From positions 1-56,082 of the forward strand of contig CACCYT010000004.1 of the NCBI GenBank assembly GCA_902550325.1: a DNA stretch of 56,082 bases, in the 5' to 3' direction. Positions 36,031-44,728 of the stretch are shown one piece after another. The notes under the pieces were generated by a model. The model did not search any database and was not told where the DNA came from. It was given only the letters and a program-made list of their open reading frames with translations. The stretch is from an uncultured Bacteroidota bacterium (GTDB taxonomy: Bacteria; Bacteroidota; Bacteroidia; Flavobacteriales; Flavobacteriaceae). The translations under genes were made by a program, and so were the position numbers. Within the stretch, counting starts at the first letter, position 1, and each line of letters opens with the position of its first letter.

Positions 36031-37305
36031 TTAAAATAGGTCGTCGCTTGTTATGCTTTGAGTTTTCTTACTATAGTTGATCGATCTTTTCACAAAGAAG
36101 TCTCCATGTTTCGTTCCGATGATTTCATCATCAAACCATTCGGTTTCTGAGACCAGGCTTTGATCAACGTCAAATATTTTATCAACACCAATACTCTTTA
36201 AGGAATTATTGAATCTATTTTTCAAAAATTCGTTGACAACTGCCTTTGGCAAAAAATCTAGTTCTCCGTTCTCAAAAATCCAGTCAACAACCTCGCTCTC
36301 GGCTTCAAAAGCCTCTTTGCACATTTTCTGTATGCTTTGATGATAATTTTTTGTAAACCACTCTGGGTTTTCCTTTTGTAAAATTTTAATTAAATCAATA
36401 CCAAAGTCTCCATGAATTTGCTCCTCTTTTGAGGTTGCTTCAACGACATTGGAGATTCCCTTTAGCATATTTTTGTGTTTGTTGAACGCCATTATAATCA
36501 GAAACTGAGAGAATAAGGAAACATGTTCAATGAACAATGAAAACAGTAGAATTGATTCTGCATACTCTCTGTTGTCATCACTTTTTGAGTTTTTGAGTGC
36601 TGTTTCTAGGTATCGCACTCTTTTCATAATAGCAGGTTTTTTCTTAAGCTCTTTAAACTCTGAATTCAGCCCAAGTATTTCAAGCAAGTGGGAGTAGGCA
36701 TCCGCATGGCGAACTTCACTCTCAGCGAAGGTTGACCCGACAGATCCAATCTCAGGCTTTGGAATTCTGTGATAAATATCACCCCAGAATGATTTTACAG
36801 CAACCTCTATTTGCGAAATCGCAAGCATTGTATTTTTAATCGCGCTTCGTTCTGAATCTGTCAGTTGGATTTTAAAGTCTTGTATGTCACTGGTGAAATT
36901 AAATTCTGAGTGAATCCAATATGAATGTCTAATTGCTGGGACATATTCATACAAGTGTGGATATTCGTATGGTTTTAGATTGATTCTTTTTTCAAATATA
37001 TCAGATTCTCTTTGCTGACTTCGCTTGTTTCTATATAGTATGTATGCTTTTGCAACTTCCTTAAACTTGCTTTCCATTAATTGCGTCTCCACAATATCTT
37101 GAACCTCTTCAATTGTTGGAACATATGTCAAGTCATTATTTTTTCGACCAATTAGTGATTGGTAAACTGACAGAGCAACATCTTGCGCATTTTCTTTACT
37201 ACCATTTCCAACAGCATTCATAGCCTTGTGAATAGCTCCTGTGATCTTATCCAAACTGAAAGGTTTGGTGCTGAAGTCTCTCTTGATAATATATTCTATC
37301 TCCAT
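36031..37305 (-). CDS. nrdB: Ribonucleoside-diphosphate reductase class I, beta subunit with N-terminal ATP cone
   Basis: A 424-residue radical-generating subunit. Residues 1-100 form an ATP-cone domain (IIKRDFSTKPFSLDKITGAI; VPTIEEVQDIVETQLME; AYILYRNKRSQQRESD), normally found on NrdA. The ferritin-like domain keeps metal ligands Glu167, Glu197, His200, Glu260, Glu295 and His298, and Tyr204 at the position of the classic radical tyrosine. Allosteric control through a cone on the beta subunit is known from the NrdAi/NrdBi type of Leeuwenhoekiella, where the cofactor is dimanganese. Whether Tyr204 carries a radical here is uncertain. It is the first gene of nrdBA, with a long upstream region. 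Confidence 0.95.
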   Translation of the reverse strand: MEIEYIIKRDFSTKPFSLDKITGAIHKAMNAVGNGSKENAQDVALSVYQSLIGRKNNDLTYVPTIEEVQDIVETQLMESKFKEVAKAYILYRNKRSQQRESDIFEKRINLKPYEYPHLYEYVPAIRHSYWIHSEFNFTSDIQDFKIQLTDSERSAIKNTMLAISQIEVAVKSFWGDIYHRIPKPEIGSVGSTFAESEVRHADAYSHLLEILGLNSEFKELKKKPAIMKRVRYLETALKNSKSDDNREYAESILLFSLFIEHVSLFSQFLIIMAFNKHKNMLKGISNVVEATSKEEQIHGDFGIDLIKILQKENPEWFTKNYHQSIQKMCKEAFEAESEVVDWIFENGELDFLPKAVVNEFLKNRFNNSLKSIGVDKIFDVDQSLVSETEWFDDEIIGTKHGDFFVKRSINYSKKTQSITSDDLF

Positions 37306-37622
37306 ATGTATAATAATAATTTAAAAGGTAATTGGTAAATTCTAAACTTTTACCACAAGTGAAGTTCTAACTTATTTTACCTGCTTCAAAAGGCGGTCTG
37401 GTAACTTTTTCAACAAAGTTTTCAACATTAATTTTTAAAATAAAAATCAATGTAATGTACAAAGTAATACACTTAAAAAGCAACTACATATCTTCTGAAA
37501 AACTATTAAAACTCTAATAGTTTATTCATTTAATGAAATATACATTTTTTTTTCGCACCGAAAATTAATTTTTATAAGTATTGGCTTTATCCAAAAAAAA
37601 TAAAATTCTTTTTTAAAGTATT
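37306..37622. promoter_or_regulatory. Long intergenic region upstream of nrdBA (possible structured leader)
   Basis: This 317-bp non-coding stretch lies between arsC and nrdB, unusually long for this window. It contains an inverted repeat TGGTAAA (37333-37339) / TTTACCA (37349-37355), a second pair TTACC (37377-37381) / GGTAA (37400-37404) flanking a relatively GC-rich stretch, and an arsC-side hairpin. I see no reading frame, tRNA, exact TAnnTTTG element or NrdR box. It must hold the nrdBA promoter and may hold a structured leader or small RNA. Confidence 0.4.
37500..37523 (-). terminator. Hairpin downstream of arsC (possible terminator)
   Basis: A perfect 9-bp stem (AAACTATTA / TAATAGTTT) with a 6-base loop is followed on the minus strand by a T run. 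It lies about 100 bp past the arsC stop and could end the TonB-receptor/pit/arsC transcript. Confidence 0.5.
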
Positions 37623-38036
37623 TTAAAAATACTCTAAGCTAAATTCTTGGCAGAATTTTTTAATTTCATTTCTGCACTTTTCAAACTCAAAAATTAATTT
37701 CTCTTTGTCTTTTATTGTTGACGGATCAAAGAAATTTTTATGAATTCTTACAGCTTCATTTGAAAAAAAACTAGGACATGTTTCGTGTGCATGATCACAA
37801 ACCGTGATAATAAAATCAAAATCAATTTGTTCAAACTCCGATACATGATTGCTTTCATTTTGGGAAATATCAATACCATCACCTTTCATAATCTTTATTG
37901 CGTTCTCATTAATCGCATGGTTTTCTACACCCGCACTGTGAACCTCTGCCTTACCACTCAGAAACGCTTTTAAGTATCCCTCTGCCATTTGACTTCGGCA
38001 AGAATTGCCAGTACATAACACTAATACTCTTTTCAC
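37623..38036 (-). CDS. arsC: Thioredoxin-coupled arsenate reductase (LMW phosphatase fold)
   Basis: A 137-residue protein with the phosphatase-type P-loop CTGNSCRS (Cys8, C-X5-R) and the redox pair Cys80/Cys87 in TVCDHAHETCPSF. The seven-residue spacing equals that of Cys82/Cys89 in the S. aureus pI258 arsenate reductase, separating it from plain tyrosine phosphatases. It reduces arsenate to arsenite in the cytoplasm. The GTG start at 38036 lies 18 bp after the phosphate transporter stop, so the two are almost certainly co-transcribed; this fits detoxification of arsenate taken up with phosphate. No arsB/acr3 efflux gene is in the window. Confidence 0.92.
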   Translation of the reverse strand: MKRVLVLCTGNSCRSQMAEGYLKAFLSGKAEVHSAGVENHAINENAIKIMKGDGIDISQNESNHVSEFEQIDFDFIITVCDHAHETCPSFFSNEAVRIHKNFFDPSTIKDKEKLIFEFEKCRNEIKKFCQEFSLEYF

Positions 38037-38054
38037 AATGTGATTCCTGAATTA

Positions 38055-40331
38055 CTATTCCTTTATTTTTTTGTCGTATTTGTCTGAGTACAATTCCAAA
38101 ATTTTTAAGTATTCACTTACTATGCTTTTGGTCTTATTTAAAAATTCAAAATATAATCGCGTATTTCTTGGACCAGAATCTTTGTCTTTGGTTCGTGATA
38201 CTTGAGATTTAATTTTATTTTCCAGTGATCTTATAACAGATTCTTTTACTGAGAAAATAGTTTTAATTTCCTCATAATTTTGATTTTCAAATATTTGAAT
38301 TATTTGTCTAAAAAAATCATTCATATCATCTTCTAATTCTTTTATTTCCCTCAACTGATTGAAGGTAAGTCCTCTGTGATTATTGTTAAAGTGTTTATAA
38401 ATGGCTTTAGAAATAGTTTGCATAGATAAGGTGATATTTTCTAGACCACCTAGAATTTTCATATGAAAATCAGATGCTGATTCTTTAGACGCTTCATCTA
38501 AATTTTTAATAAAATAGAATACATTGTTTGCAATCAGGTCAACATCTTTGTCTAGTTTTGATACTGTTGACTGATTGTCTTTTAGTGTTGAAATATCTTT
38601 TGAAGCTAGACCCTCAAATGTTTTGTAAAATATTTTATTTACCCTTTTTGAAAATTTTGTGATATTTTTTGAGCTTTCAAAGATTACTCCTTTGATAGAT
38701 TTACTTTCAATCATTTCAAGCTCTTCTTCCTCTACTTCCTTTATTCTTCTTTCTTTATGTAAAAAATAATTCTTAGTTAAGACATAACCCACTAAAATTA
38801 CCAATACGATTAAGCCAATTTCTTCAAAGTAGTAGAGTATGGATACGATTATTCCAGAAGCAGTGAAGGCGATTAGAGCTGTCATTAACCATCCACCGAT
38901 TACATTTATAACACCTGCAACCCTGTAAACAGCACTCTCACTTCCCCATGCTTTATCTGCGAGGGAAGTTCCCATTGCCACCATGAATGTTACATATGTT
39001 GTGGATAGTGGAAGTTTATAAGAGGTAGCAACAGAAATTAAAATTGCAGCGACTACTAAATTCACTGAAGCTCTTATCTTATCAAAAGCTGGTCTGTCTT
39101 TTCTAAGTATTAGTGTATTGACTTTAGGTTTTATGTATTGACTATCTACAAAATCAATTATTGGTTTGGGTGTAATTTTTGAAAAATTTTCCACAAATGA
39201 TGATCCAGCTCTAACAAAAAACCTTGAAAGAAAATTTGGTTCAAATCTTTCAATTGTTTCTTCTTGTCTTGAAAGATCAATAGATGTTTTAATTACAGAT
39301 TTTGCTTTTGATGACGTCCATAAAGTAAGTACCATGATTACTCCTGCACCTAATAATATAAATGTTGGAGCAGAAACTTTTTCGCTCAAAATTTCCATTG
39401 TAAAACTCTCAGCTGAGACTCCACTTGAAGACCACGCCAAGAAGGATTCATAACCAGCAATCGGAACACCTATGAAATTTACCAAATCATTTCCTGCAAA
39501 TGCTAATGCAAGTGCAAAGGTTCCAACACAAATAATTAGTGTATAAATATTTAATTTAAAAACAGAGTTGAATAAATAGGACAGAATTGTTAAAATTAGC
39601 AGCGATAATAAGACAATCATAGTCAGGTTAATATCAATGAAGTTGGAGATGGATAAGCCACCTAAGATATCATATTGATTCTCAGAATATGGTGTCCCTT
39701 TAAGACCTTTGATAACAATAAAATAAAATATGGATGTTAATGCTATTCCACCAAACAAAGAACCCATCCATTTTGCTTTTTCCTCAAATTTGAACGATAA
39801 AATAATTCTTGATATAAATTGAATTAGTGCACCTATTGAAAAAGCAACGATCACAGAGAAGAAAATCCCAAAAATAATTTGAGTTGCTTTTGATGTATTG
39901 ATATAATCACTAAGTTCTACAAGGCTCAAATCCAAAGCTGATAATTTAATTAATGAAATAACAACAGCAGCACCAAGTAATTCAAAAACTATTGAGACTG
40001 TTGTTGAGGTAGGAAGTCCATAAGAATTAAAAACATCCAATAATAATATGTCAGTAATCATTACTGCCATAAAAATTATCATGATCTCCGAAAAAACGAA
40101 CATTTCTGGATTAAAAATTCCTTTCCTTGCAACTTCCATCATCCCACTTGATGATATTGCTCCAAAAGCAACGCCTAATGATGCAATTACCATGAGAGTT
40201 TTGAATGATACAACTTTTGACCCAATTGCTGAGTTTAAAAAATTCACAGCATCATTACTGACACCAACCATTAAGTCGGCAATCGCGAGAAGACCTAATA
40301 TTACGACAAGAATTAAGTAAAAATCTGACAT
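38055..40331 (-). CDS. PiT-family inorganic phosphate transporter with C-terminal PhoU-like domain
   Basis: A 758-residue Na+- or H+-coupled phosphate permease. The two inverted PiT repeats carry the signatures GVSNDAVNFLNSAIG near the N-terminus with GLPTSTTVSIVFEL, and FAGNDLVNFIGVPIAG with KLPLSTTYVTFMVAMG in the second half. About ten membrane helices are visible. After the last helices a charged segment (KERRIKEVEEEELEMIESKS) leads to about 190 residues of PhoU/DUF47-like helices. Start: ATG at 40331 (a TTG directly precedes it). It sits 23 bp after a TonB receptor gene and 18 bp before arsC. The fused PhoU-like part suggests feedback control of uptake. Confidence 0.92.
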   Translation of the reverse strand: MSDFYLILVVILGLLAIADLMVGVSNDAVNFLNSAIGSKVVSFKTLMVIASLGVAFGAISSSGMMEVARKGIFNPEMFVFSEIMIIFMAVMITDILLLDVFNSYGLPTSTTVSIVFELLGAAVVISLIKLSALDLSLVELSDYINTSKATQIIFGIFFSVIVAFSIGALIQFISRIILSFKFEEKAKWMGSLFGGIALTSIFYFIVIKGLKGTPYSENQYDILGGLSISNFIDINLTMIVLLSLLILTILSYLFNSVFKLNIYTLIICVGTFALALAFAGNDLVNFIGVPIAGYESFLAWSSSGVSAESFTMEILSEKVSAPTFILLGAGVIMVLTLWTSSKAKSVIKTSIDLSRQEETIERFEPNFLSRFFVRAGSSFVENFSKITPKPIIDFVDSQYIKPKVNTLILRKDRPAFDKIRASVNLVVAAILISVATSYKLPLSTTYVTFMVAMGTSLADKAWGSESAVYRVAGVINVIGGWLMTALIAFTASGIIVSILYYFEEIGLIVLVILVGYVLTKNYFLHKERRIKEVEEEELEMIESKSIKGVIFESSKNITKFSKRVNKIFYKTFEGLASKDISTLKDNQSTVSKLDKDVDLIANNVFYFIKNLDEASKESASDFHMKILGGLENITLSMQTISKAIYKHFNNNHRGLTFNQLREIKELEDDMNDFFRQIIQIFENQNYEEIKTIFSVKESVIRSLENKIKSQVSRTKDKDSGPRNTRLYFEFLNKTKSIVSEYLKILELYSDKYDKKIKE

Positions 40332-40354
40332 CAAAAGAACTAAGTTAAAAATAA

Positions 40355-43147
40355 TTACAGGTTAATAGAGTAGCCCAAAGAAAATTTTACCCCTGGGTCT
40401 CTAAATGTATAAATTTGATCAATTGATCTGAATGACTCTGCAAAACTCTCTCTTTTGCTGCCCAGTATATTTTCAACTTTTAAATTAATTGATTTTTTAC
40501 TCTCTTGACCAAAGCTTTTTGAAAAAGTGAAGTTCAAACTTTCAAATGGATGAGTATATATATCAGGATTATAACCAGCACCAACGACTTCTAGAGTTTT
40601 ACCTTGCATGTTAAAGTACAGGCCGGCTCTTGTTCCATTTTGATTGTTGAAATCTAAACTAGCGTTAATCAAATATGGTGATTGACCCTGAAGTTGTCTT
40701 GAACCTGTAAGCGTTTCACCATCTCTGAGTGCAAGTGTTCTTAAGTTCGTTTCAACTTGCCCATAAGTTTGTTTGGATTCAATCAATGAAGCATTAATAT
40801 TCGCATTAAAAAAATTGTTCAAATTTTTTCTAAATTCAATTTCAAGCCCATAGACTTTCGCTTCACCTAGATTTCTTGGTTGAAATGTTTCTCGAGCCTG
40901 CTCATAATAACTAAGTTCAATAGGGTCTTTAAATACTTTATAAAAAGCACTTATTGCAAACAATTCATTTCCTTCTCCAAAATTTTCAAATCTTAAATCT
41001 ATATTATCAATATAAGTTGGTTTTAAATTTAAATTTCCAATGAAAGTTATGTTTGAAAGTGGATCAAAAATTTCTGCAATAGAAGCTTCTTTAAAAGAGG
41101 GTCTAGCAGTTGTTTTTGAATAGGATAATCTATAATTGCTGTTCTCTGTGACAGCAAAAATGAAATTTGCAGAAGGAAAAACATCAAACTTATCAATTAC
41201 TTTTTCATCAACTAAGTTTTGAAACCCAGAGCTATCCTGACCTGTGTAAATTGTAAAATAATTTTCAGCTCTGAGCCCTATGATTGATCTAAAACTTGGA
41301 CTTATTTTAAATTCAAGTGAACTGTACCCTGCATAATTATTTTGACTTGCATCAAAAGATTTACCTTGTTGGATAAGGTTATATGTCAAATCAATATGAT
41401 TTCCATTTGTGTTAGTAAGTGACCAAATATTTTCCGGAAAAAGTAATTCATCAGCATTGCCTGTGACCCCAGAATTAACCGTAATCTGTGTACTGTATAT
41501 GTCATAATCTCTTTGCTTATAAGAACCAAATAAACCAAACTTAAAAAGAGCGTCGTTACCAAATAATGACATTTTATTGGTAATATCTATTTTAGAAACA
41601 ACATTAATTTCATTTAAATCACGCCAGATTCTTGTTGGTCGCGTGTTCGTTGGAACTCTATATCCTCCATCATCAGTTAATTGAAAAGATGTGGTTCTTG
41701 CATCCTTGTCTTGTATCGATGATCTTGTTGGTGATAACTTCCATTCAATTTTCCAACCTCCATTATCTAAGCTGTGAGTTCCAGAAAATAAAAGATTTGA
41801 AATTGCCCTTTCAGTATACTCTAAATTATCTTTCTTCAAATTAATAAAATCAGTATCAAATCTTGATTGAAAAAAACTACCTGCCGAAGATTCTCCGTTT
41901 TGAATGTGCAGTAGATTTAACTTTAATTTTGAATTATTAGTCTTATAAGAAACACCACCCATTCCGCTTAAAATAATATTATTAATGCCTAGATCACCGT
42001 TCTGAGTATTTGAAGGATCCAGTTCAAAAATACTTGAGTTAGGGGGCTTGAAATAATTATTGTTTTGAACATTTTCGTAATATTCCGTTTCGTTCTTGTA
42101 TGAAACAGAACCAAAATAACCTATTTTATTTTCACCATCTTTTCCAACATTTTTTTGATTACCACCAGAAATTGAAAAACTATAATCACCCAAACTCGAT
42201 TGACGTAAAGCAGATAGATTGGAAGAGTATTTGTTGGTAATCTCAGTTTGAATCGGCTGATTAAAAACTTCTAAAAAAGTATAGTTCTTTTTTGGATGAA
42301 CCGGAAGAGACCTAGTGCCATCATCAAATCCAAGGAAATCTGTACTTCCACCAGAATATCCAAGGTAATCATTTTTATAATGCATGTCAGGATTGTAAGC
42401 TGTTCCAATGGAAATTGACAATTGTTTACTTGTAGGAAATTCTTTTGTTACTACGTCAACAATACCCCCAGTAAAATCGGCTGGCATTTCAGCAGTAGAA
42501 GATTTTATAACGATAACGTTATCTAAAATATTTGTGGGAAATAAATCCATTTGTACTGTATTTCTATCTGGATCAAGCCCTGGAATATCAATTCCATTTA
42601 AAATAGATTTGGTATAACGATCTCCCAAACCTCTAACGTAAACATACTTTCCGCCTTGTACTGAAACTCCAGGAACAGATTTAACTGCAGATGCGATATC
42701 GGATGCACCTGTACTTTTTATTCTCTGAGAGGAAAGACCATCAACGAGACTAGCAGATTTTTTTTGAAATGATAAAACGGCGGATTCGGTATTTTTTCTA
42801 GCACTGACAGTAACAACAACCTCATCCAACCCTTCCGCTAAAACTTCCATAATGACATTCACCTCTTTTGGGCTTAAACTATTAATTTCTACTTCACTAA
42901 TTTCAATGGTTTTATAACCCAGGTAACTAAATTGAAGAGTGTATATTCCTTCATCTAAAAAAATCTCAAAATTCCCATCAAAATCTGATGTTGTTCCCGT
43001 CCCGGTTTCTTTAACAAGAATATTGGCAAAAGGAACAGGGTCTTGGAAATCAGCATCTGTTATTGTTCCTCTAACAATCCCGCCTTGTGAATAGGATAAA
43101 TAAGAAATAAGAAATGCAATTAATGCATGAATTGTGTATCGCTTCAT
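40355..43147 (-). CDS. TonB-dependent outer-membrane receptor of the phosphorus locus
   Basis: A 930-residue receptor: signal peptide (to about residue 21), carboxypeptidase-regulatory-like domain (GGIVRGTITDADFQDPVPFA to about residue 110), plug (about 125-235; GASDIASAVKSVPGVSVQGG, YVYVRGLGDRYTKSILNG, STAEMPADFTGGIVDVVT) and beta barrel ending in FRDPGVKFSLGYSINL. It has no SusD partner; its partner appears to be the divergent-side lipoprotein encoded upstream on the same strand. Being followed within 23 bp by pit and arsC, it is a candidate receptor for phosphate or a phosphorus compound. Ligand identity is inference from context. Confidence 0.9.
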   Translation of the reverse strand: MKRYTIHALIAFLISYLSYSQGGIVRGTITDADFQDPVPFANILVKETGTGTTSDFDGNFEIFLDEGIYTLQFSYLGYKTIEISEVEINSLSPKEVNVIMEVLAEGLDEVVVTVSARKNTESAVLSFQKKSASLVDGLSSQRIKSTGASDIASAVKSVPGVSVQGGKYVYVRGLGDRYTKSILNGIDIPGLDPDRNTVQMDLFPTNILDNVIVIKSSTAEMPADFTGGIVDVVTKEFPTSKQLSISIGTAYNPDMHYKNDYLGYSGGSTDFLGFDDGTRSLPVHPKKNYTFLEVFNQPIQTEITNKYSSNLSALRQSSLGDYSFSISGGNQKNVGKDGENKIGYFGSVSYKNETEYYENVQNNNYFKPPNSSIFELDPSNTQNGDLGINNIILSGMGGVSYKTNNSKLKLNLLHIQNGESSAGSFFQSRFDTDFINLKKDNLEYTERAISNLLFSGTHSLDNGGWKIEWKLSPTRSSIQDKDARTTSFQLTDDGGYRVPTNTRPTRIWRDLNEINVVSKIDITNKMSLFGNDALFKFGLFGSYKQRDYDIYSTQITVNSGVTGNADELLFPENIWSLTNTNGNHIDLTYNLIQQGKSFDASQNNYAGYSSLEFKISPSFRSIIGLRAENYFTIYTGQDSSGFQNLVDEKVIDKFDVFPSANFIFAVTENSNYRLSYSKTTARPSFKEASIAEIFDPLSNITFIGNLNLKPTYIDNIDLRFENFGEGNELFAISAFYKVFKDPIELSYYEQARETFQPRNLGEAKVYGLEIEFRKNLNNFFNANINASLIESKQTYGQVETNLRTLALRDGETLTGSRQLQGQSPYLINASLDFNNQNGTRAGLYFNMQGKTLEVVGAGYNPDIYTHPFESLNFTFSKSFGQESKKSINLKVENILGSKRESFAESFRSIDQIYTFRDPGVKFSLGYSINL

Positions 43148-43165
43148 GGTAGTTTATTGTTTTAA

Positions 43166-43173
43166 CAAATATC
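43166..43173 (-). promoter_or_regulatory. -7-like element of the 43.1 kb TonB receptor gene
   Basis: GATATTTG on the minus strand differs from TAnnTTTG at the first base and lies 18 bp before the ATG, downstream of a two-copy 11-bp repeat. Confidence 0.35.
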
Positions 43174-43183
43174 CAAGTTCATT

Positions 43184-43210
43184 ATGAATGTCATGTTAAG
43201 AAATGGTTAA
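43184..43210 (-). promoter_or_regulatory. Short 11-bp direct-repeat array before the TonB receptor gene
   Basis: On the minus strand TTAAC occurs at 43210-43206 and again at 43199-43195, exactly 11 bp apart, with a degenerate third unit (TTCAT) 11 bp further on. The orientation is the same relative to its gene as in the stronger arrays at 44.6-44.8 kb. Confidence 0.45.
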
Positions 43211-43212
43211 TA

Positions 43213-43240
43213 AAAAACCCACTCATTGGAGTGGGTTTTT
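43213..43240 (-). terminator. Strong intrinsic terminator after the surface lipoprotein gene
   Basis: A perfect 12-bp stem (AAAAACCCACTC / GAGTGGGTTTTT) with a 4-base loop and a T-run on the minus strand lies 38 bp past the lipoprotein stop. It separates the lipoprotein message from the TonB receptor-pit-arsC unit. Confidence 0.88.
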
Positions 43241-43278
43241 CTACAACTAATAATAATTATTTAACTAAACTCATATTT

Positions 43279-44556
43279 TTATAATCCAGTTGCACCTCTG
43301 GCTGCTGCCAAGGTCCATGAGAATACTGAAGCATCAGCACCAACTGTTTGTGAACCTGCTGCCACGGAACTAGCAAAGCTTGATCCACCAGGATTTTTTC
43401 CATCATTAAAATCTGCGTTCGGTGTAGGTGTACCAGTTGAGGATCCACCTTCTCTTGTCGTGTCATTAAAGATTTGACCGCCAGTTAATGAATCACCTGA
43501 GGGAACAACTACTTGGATGTTTGAAAAGCTTAGCTCGCCAGACAAAAAGTGTGCCTGAACATCTCTTCTGTAATCTAGTTCAAAATCATTTCCAGCAGGG
43601 AAATTAAATGCATATATGTTGTTGTTTGCGCCCATTGCATATGACCTGAAATCGGCGTAATCTCCAACAACACCATCAGCTCCAACCAAAGTAATGTTGT
43701 TGAGCGTATAAGTATCTTCCATTGTACCTTCTGGTCCATCAATTTCTAAAGCATGGTCACTATTTGCACCAAGAATTACCATCGAATTTGAAACTGTACC
43801 GGAATATGATTGATCAATGTCTAGACCATCATCTCCCTGCGCCCAAACTAATAAATTTGAAGCATTTACTGTTCCTCCGAAAAATTCGATACCATCATCA
43901 ACATTAGCCACAACCTCAATGTTGCTAACTGTAGTTCCTGTTCCAACACCACCAAATGTTACACCATTGATTTCATTTCCTTCACCAATTGATGTCCCAC
44001 CATGTCTCACGGAAATATAGTTGTAAGTACCAGAGTTGTCTGAAGCATCAGATCCACCATAAAGGCCATTTGTATCTGAAGCAGGTATACCTTCGATTTG
44101 AGCAGTAGCTCCTCCACTAACAGAAATAGGGGCATTACCAAGTACAATTAAACCTCCCCAAAGACCTTGTTGAAGTGTCAAATTAGATCCAACGAGTTGT
44201 CCAGGTTGAATATCATCAGCAACCGATGTCATTATAATAGGTGCAGAAGCAGTACCATTGGCTATTAACTTACCTCCTTGTGCAACGCAAAGAAAAGAAG
44301 CATTTGTTCCTGTCCCACCCTCAGCTTTAAGGATTGTTCCAGCTGGAATTGTCATTGTGGCTCCACTAGACACATAAACTCTTCCACGAATTGTCCATAT
44401 GTGATTTGCGTCTAAGCTAATATCACTTGTGTACACTCCACTAAGAACGTATTGATCTGGATCAGCTCCATCTCCAGTGGAGTCGTCATCGTCACTACAA
44501 GCCACAAATAAAAACATTGAAGCGAGTAATAATAAATTTAATTTGAAAATTTTCAT
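43279..44556 (-). CDS. Surface-exposed lipoprotein, beta-helix-like, partner of TonB receptor
   Basis: A 425-residue lipoprotein. Its signal peptide ends at the lipobox FVAC (Cys20), followed by SDDDD, a lipoprotein export signal that directs Bacteroidota lipoproteins to the cell surface. The mature part is rich in Gly, Ser, Asn and Asp with repeating short hydrophobic strands (TIPAGTILKAEGG; GKLIANGTASAPIIMTS; LWGGLIVLGNAPIS; GTYNYISVRHGG; TVSNIEVVANVDDGIEFFGG), the look of a right-handed parallel beta-helix. No catalytic motif is evident. GC content is clearly higher than in neighbours. Its promoter region holds a five-copy 11-bp repeat array. I infer binding or processing of a P-containing substrate with the adjacent TonB receptor. 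Confidence 0.85.
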   Translation of the reverse strand: MKIFKLNLLLLASMFLFVACSDDDDSTGDGADPDQYVLSGVYTSDISLDANHIWTIRGRVYVSSGATMTIPAGTILKAEGGTGTNASFLCVAQGGKLIANGTASAPIIMTSVADDIQPGQLVGSNLTLQQGLWGGLIVLGNAPISVSGGATAQIEGIPASDTNGLYGGSDASDNSGTYNYISVRHGGTSIGEGNEINGVTFGGVGTGTTVSNIEVVANVDDGIEFFGGTVNASNLLVWAQGDDGLDIDQSYSGTVSNSMVILGANSDHALEIDGPEGTMEDTYTLNNITLVGADGVVGDYADFRSYAMGANNNIYAFNFPAGNDFELDYRRDVQAHFLSGELSFSNIQVVVPSGDSLTGGQIFNDTTREGGSSTGTPTPNADFNDGKNPGGSSFASSVAAGSQTVGADASVFSWTLAAARGATGL

Positions 44557-44579
44557 ATTGTTTATTTAATTAATTGAAA

Positions 44580-44587
44580 CAAATATG
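44580..44587 (-). promoter_or_regulatory. -7-like element of the surface lipoprotein gene
   Basis: CATATTTG on the minus strand, one mismatch to TAnnTTTG, 23 bp before the lipoprotein ATG and downstream of its repeat array. Confidence 0.4.
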
Positions 44588-44608
44588 GACAAGTCATATT
44601 ATTACAAC

Positions 44609-44663
44609 ATCAACTTAATATTAACTTAGTTTTAACTAAGTGTTAAGCTAATGTTATCTAAAA
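44609..44663 (-). promoter_or_regulatory. Five-unit 11-bp direct-repeat array (Pho-box-like), lipoprotein side
   Basis: Read on the plus strand the units are ATCAACTTAAT, ATTAACTTAGT, TTTAACTAAGT, GTTAAGCTAAT and GTTATCTAAAA, abutting with no gap. On the minus strand each contains a GTTAA/GATAA-type core at the same place in the unit. An 11-bp period places each core on the same DNA face, as in PhoB/PhoP-family operators. It ends 53 bp before the lipoprotein ATG. Confidence 0.65.
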
Positions 44664-44728
44664 AAAGTTATTATTATTAAAAATAATAAATACAATAAAT
44701 AATTGATTTTGAGGTATTTATAGAGTTA

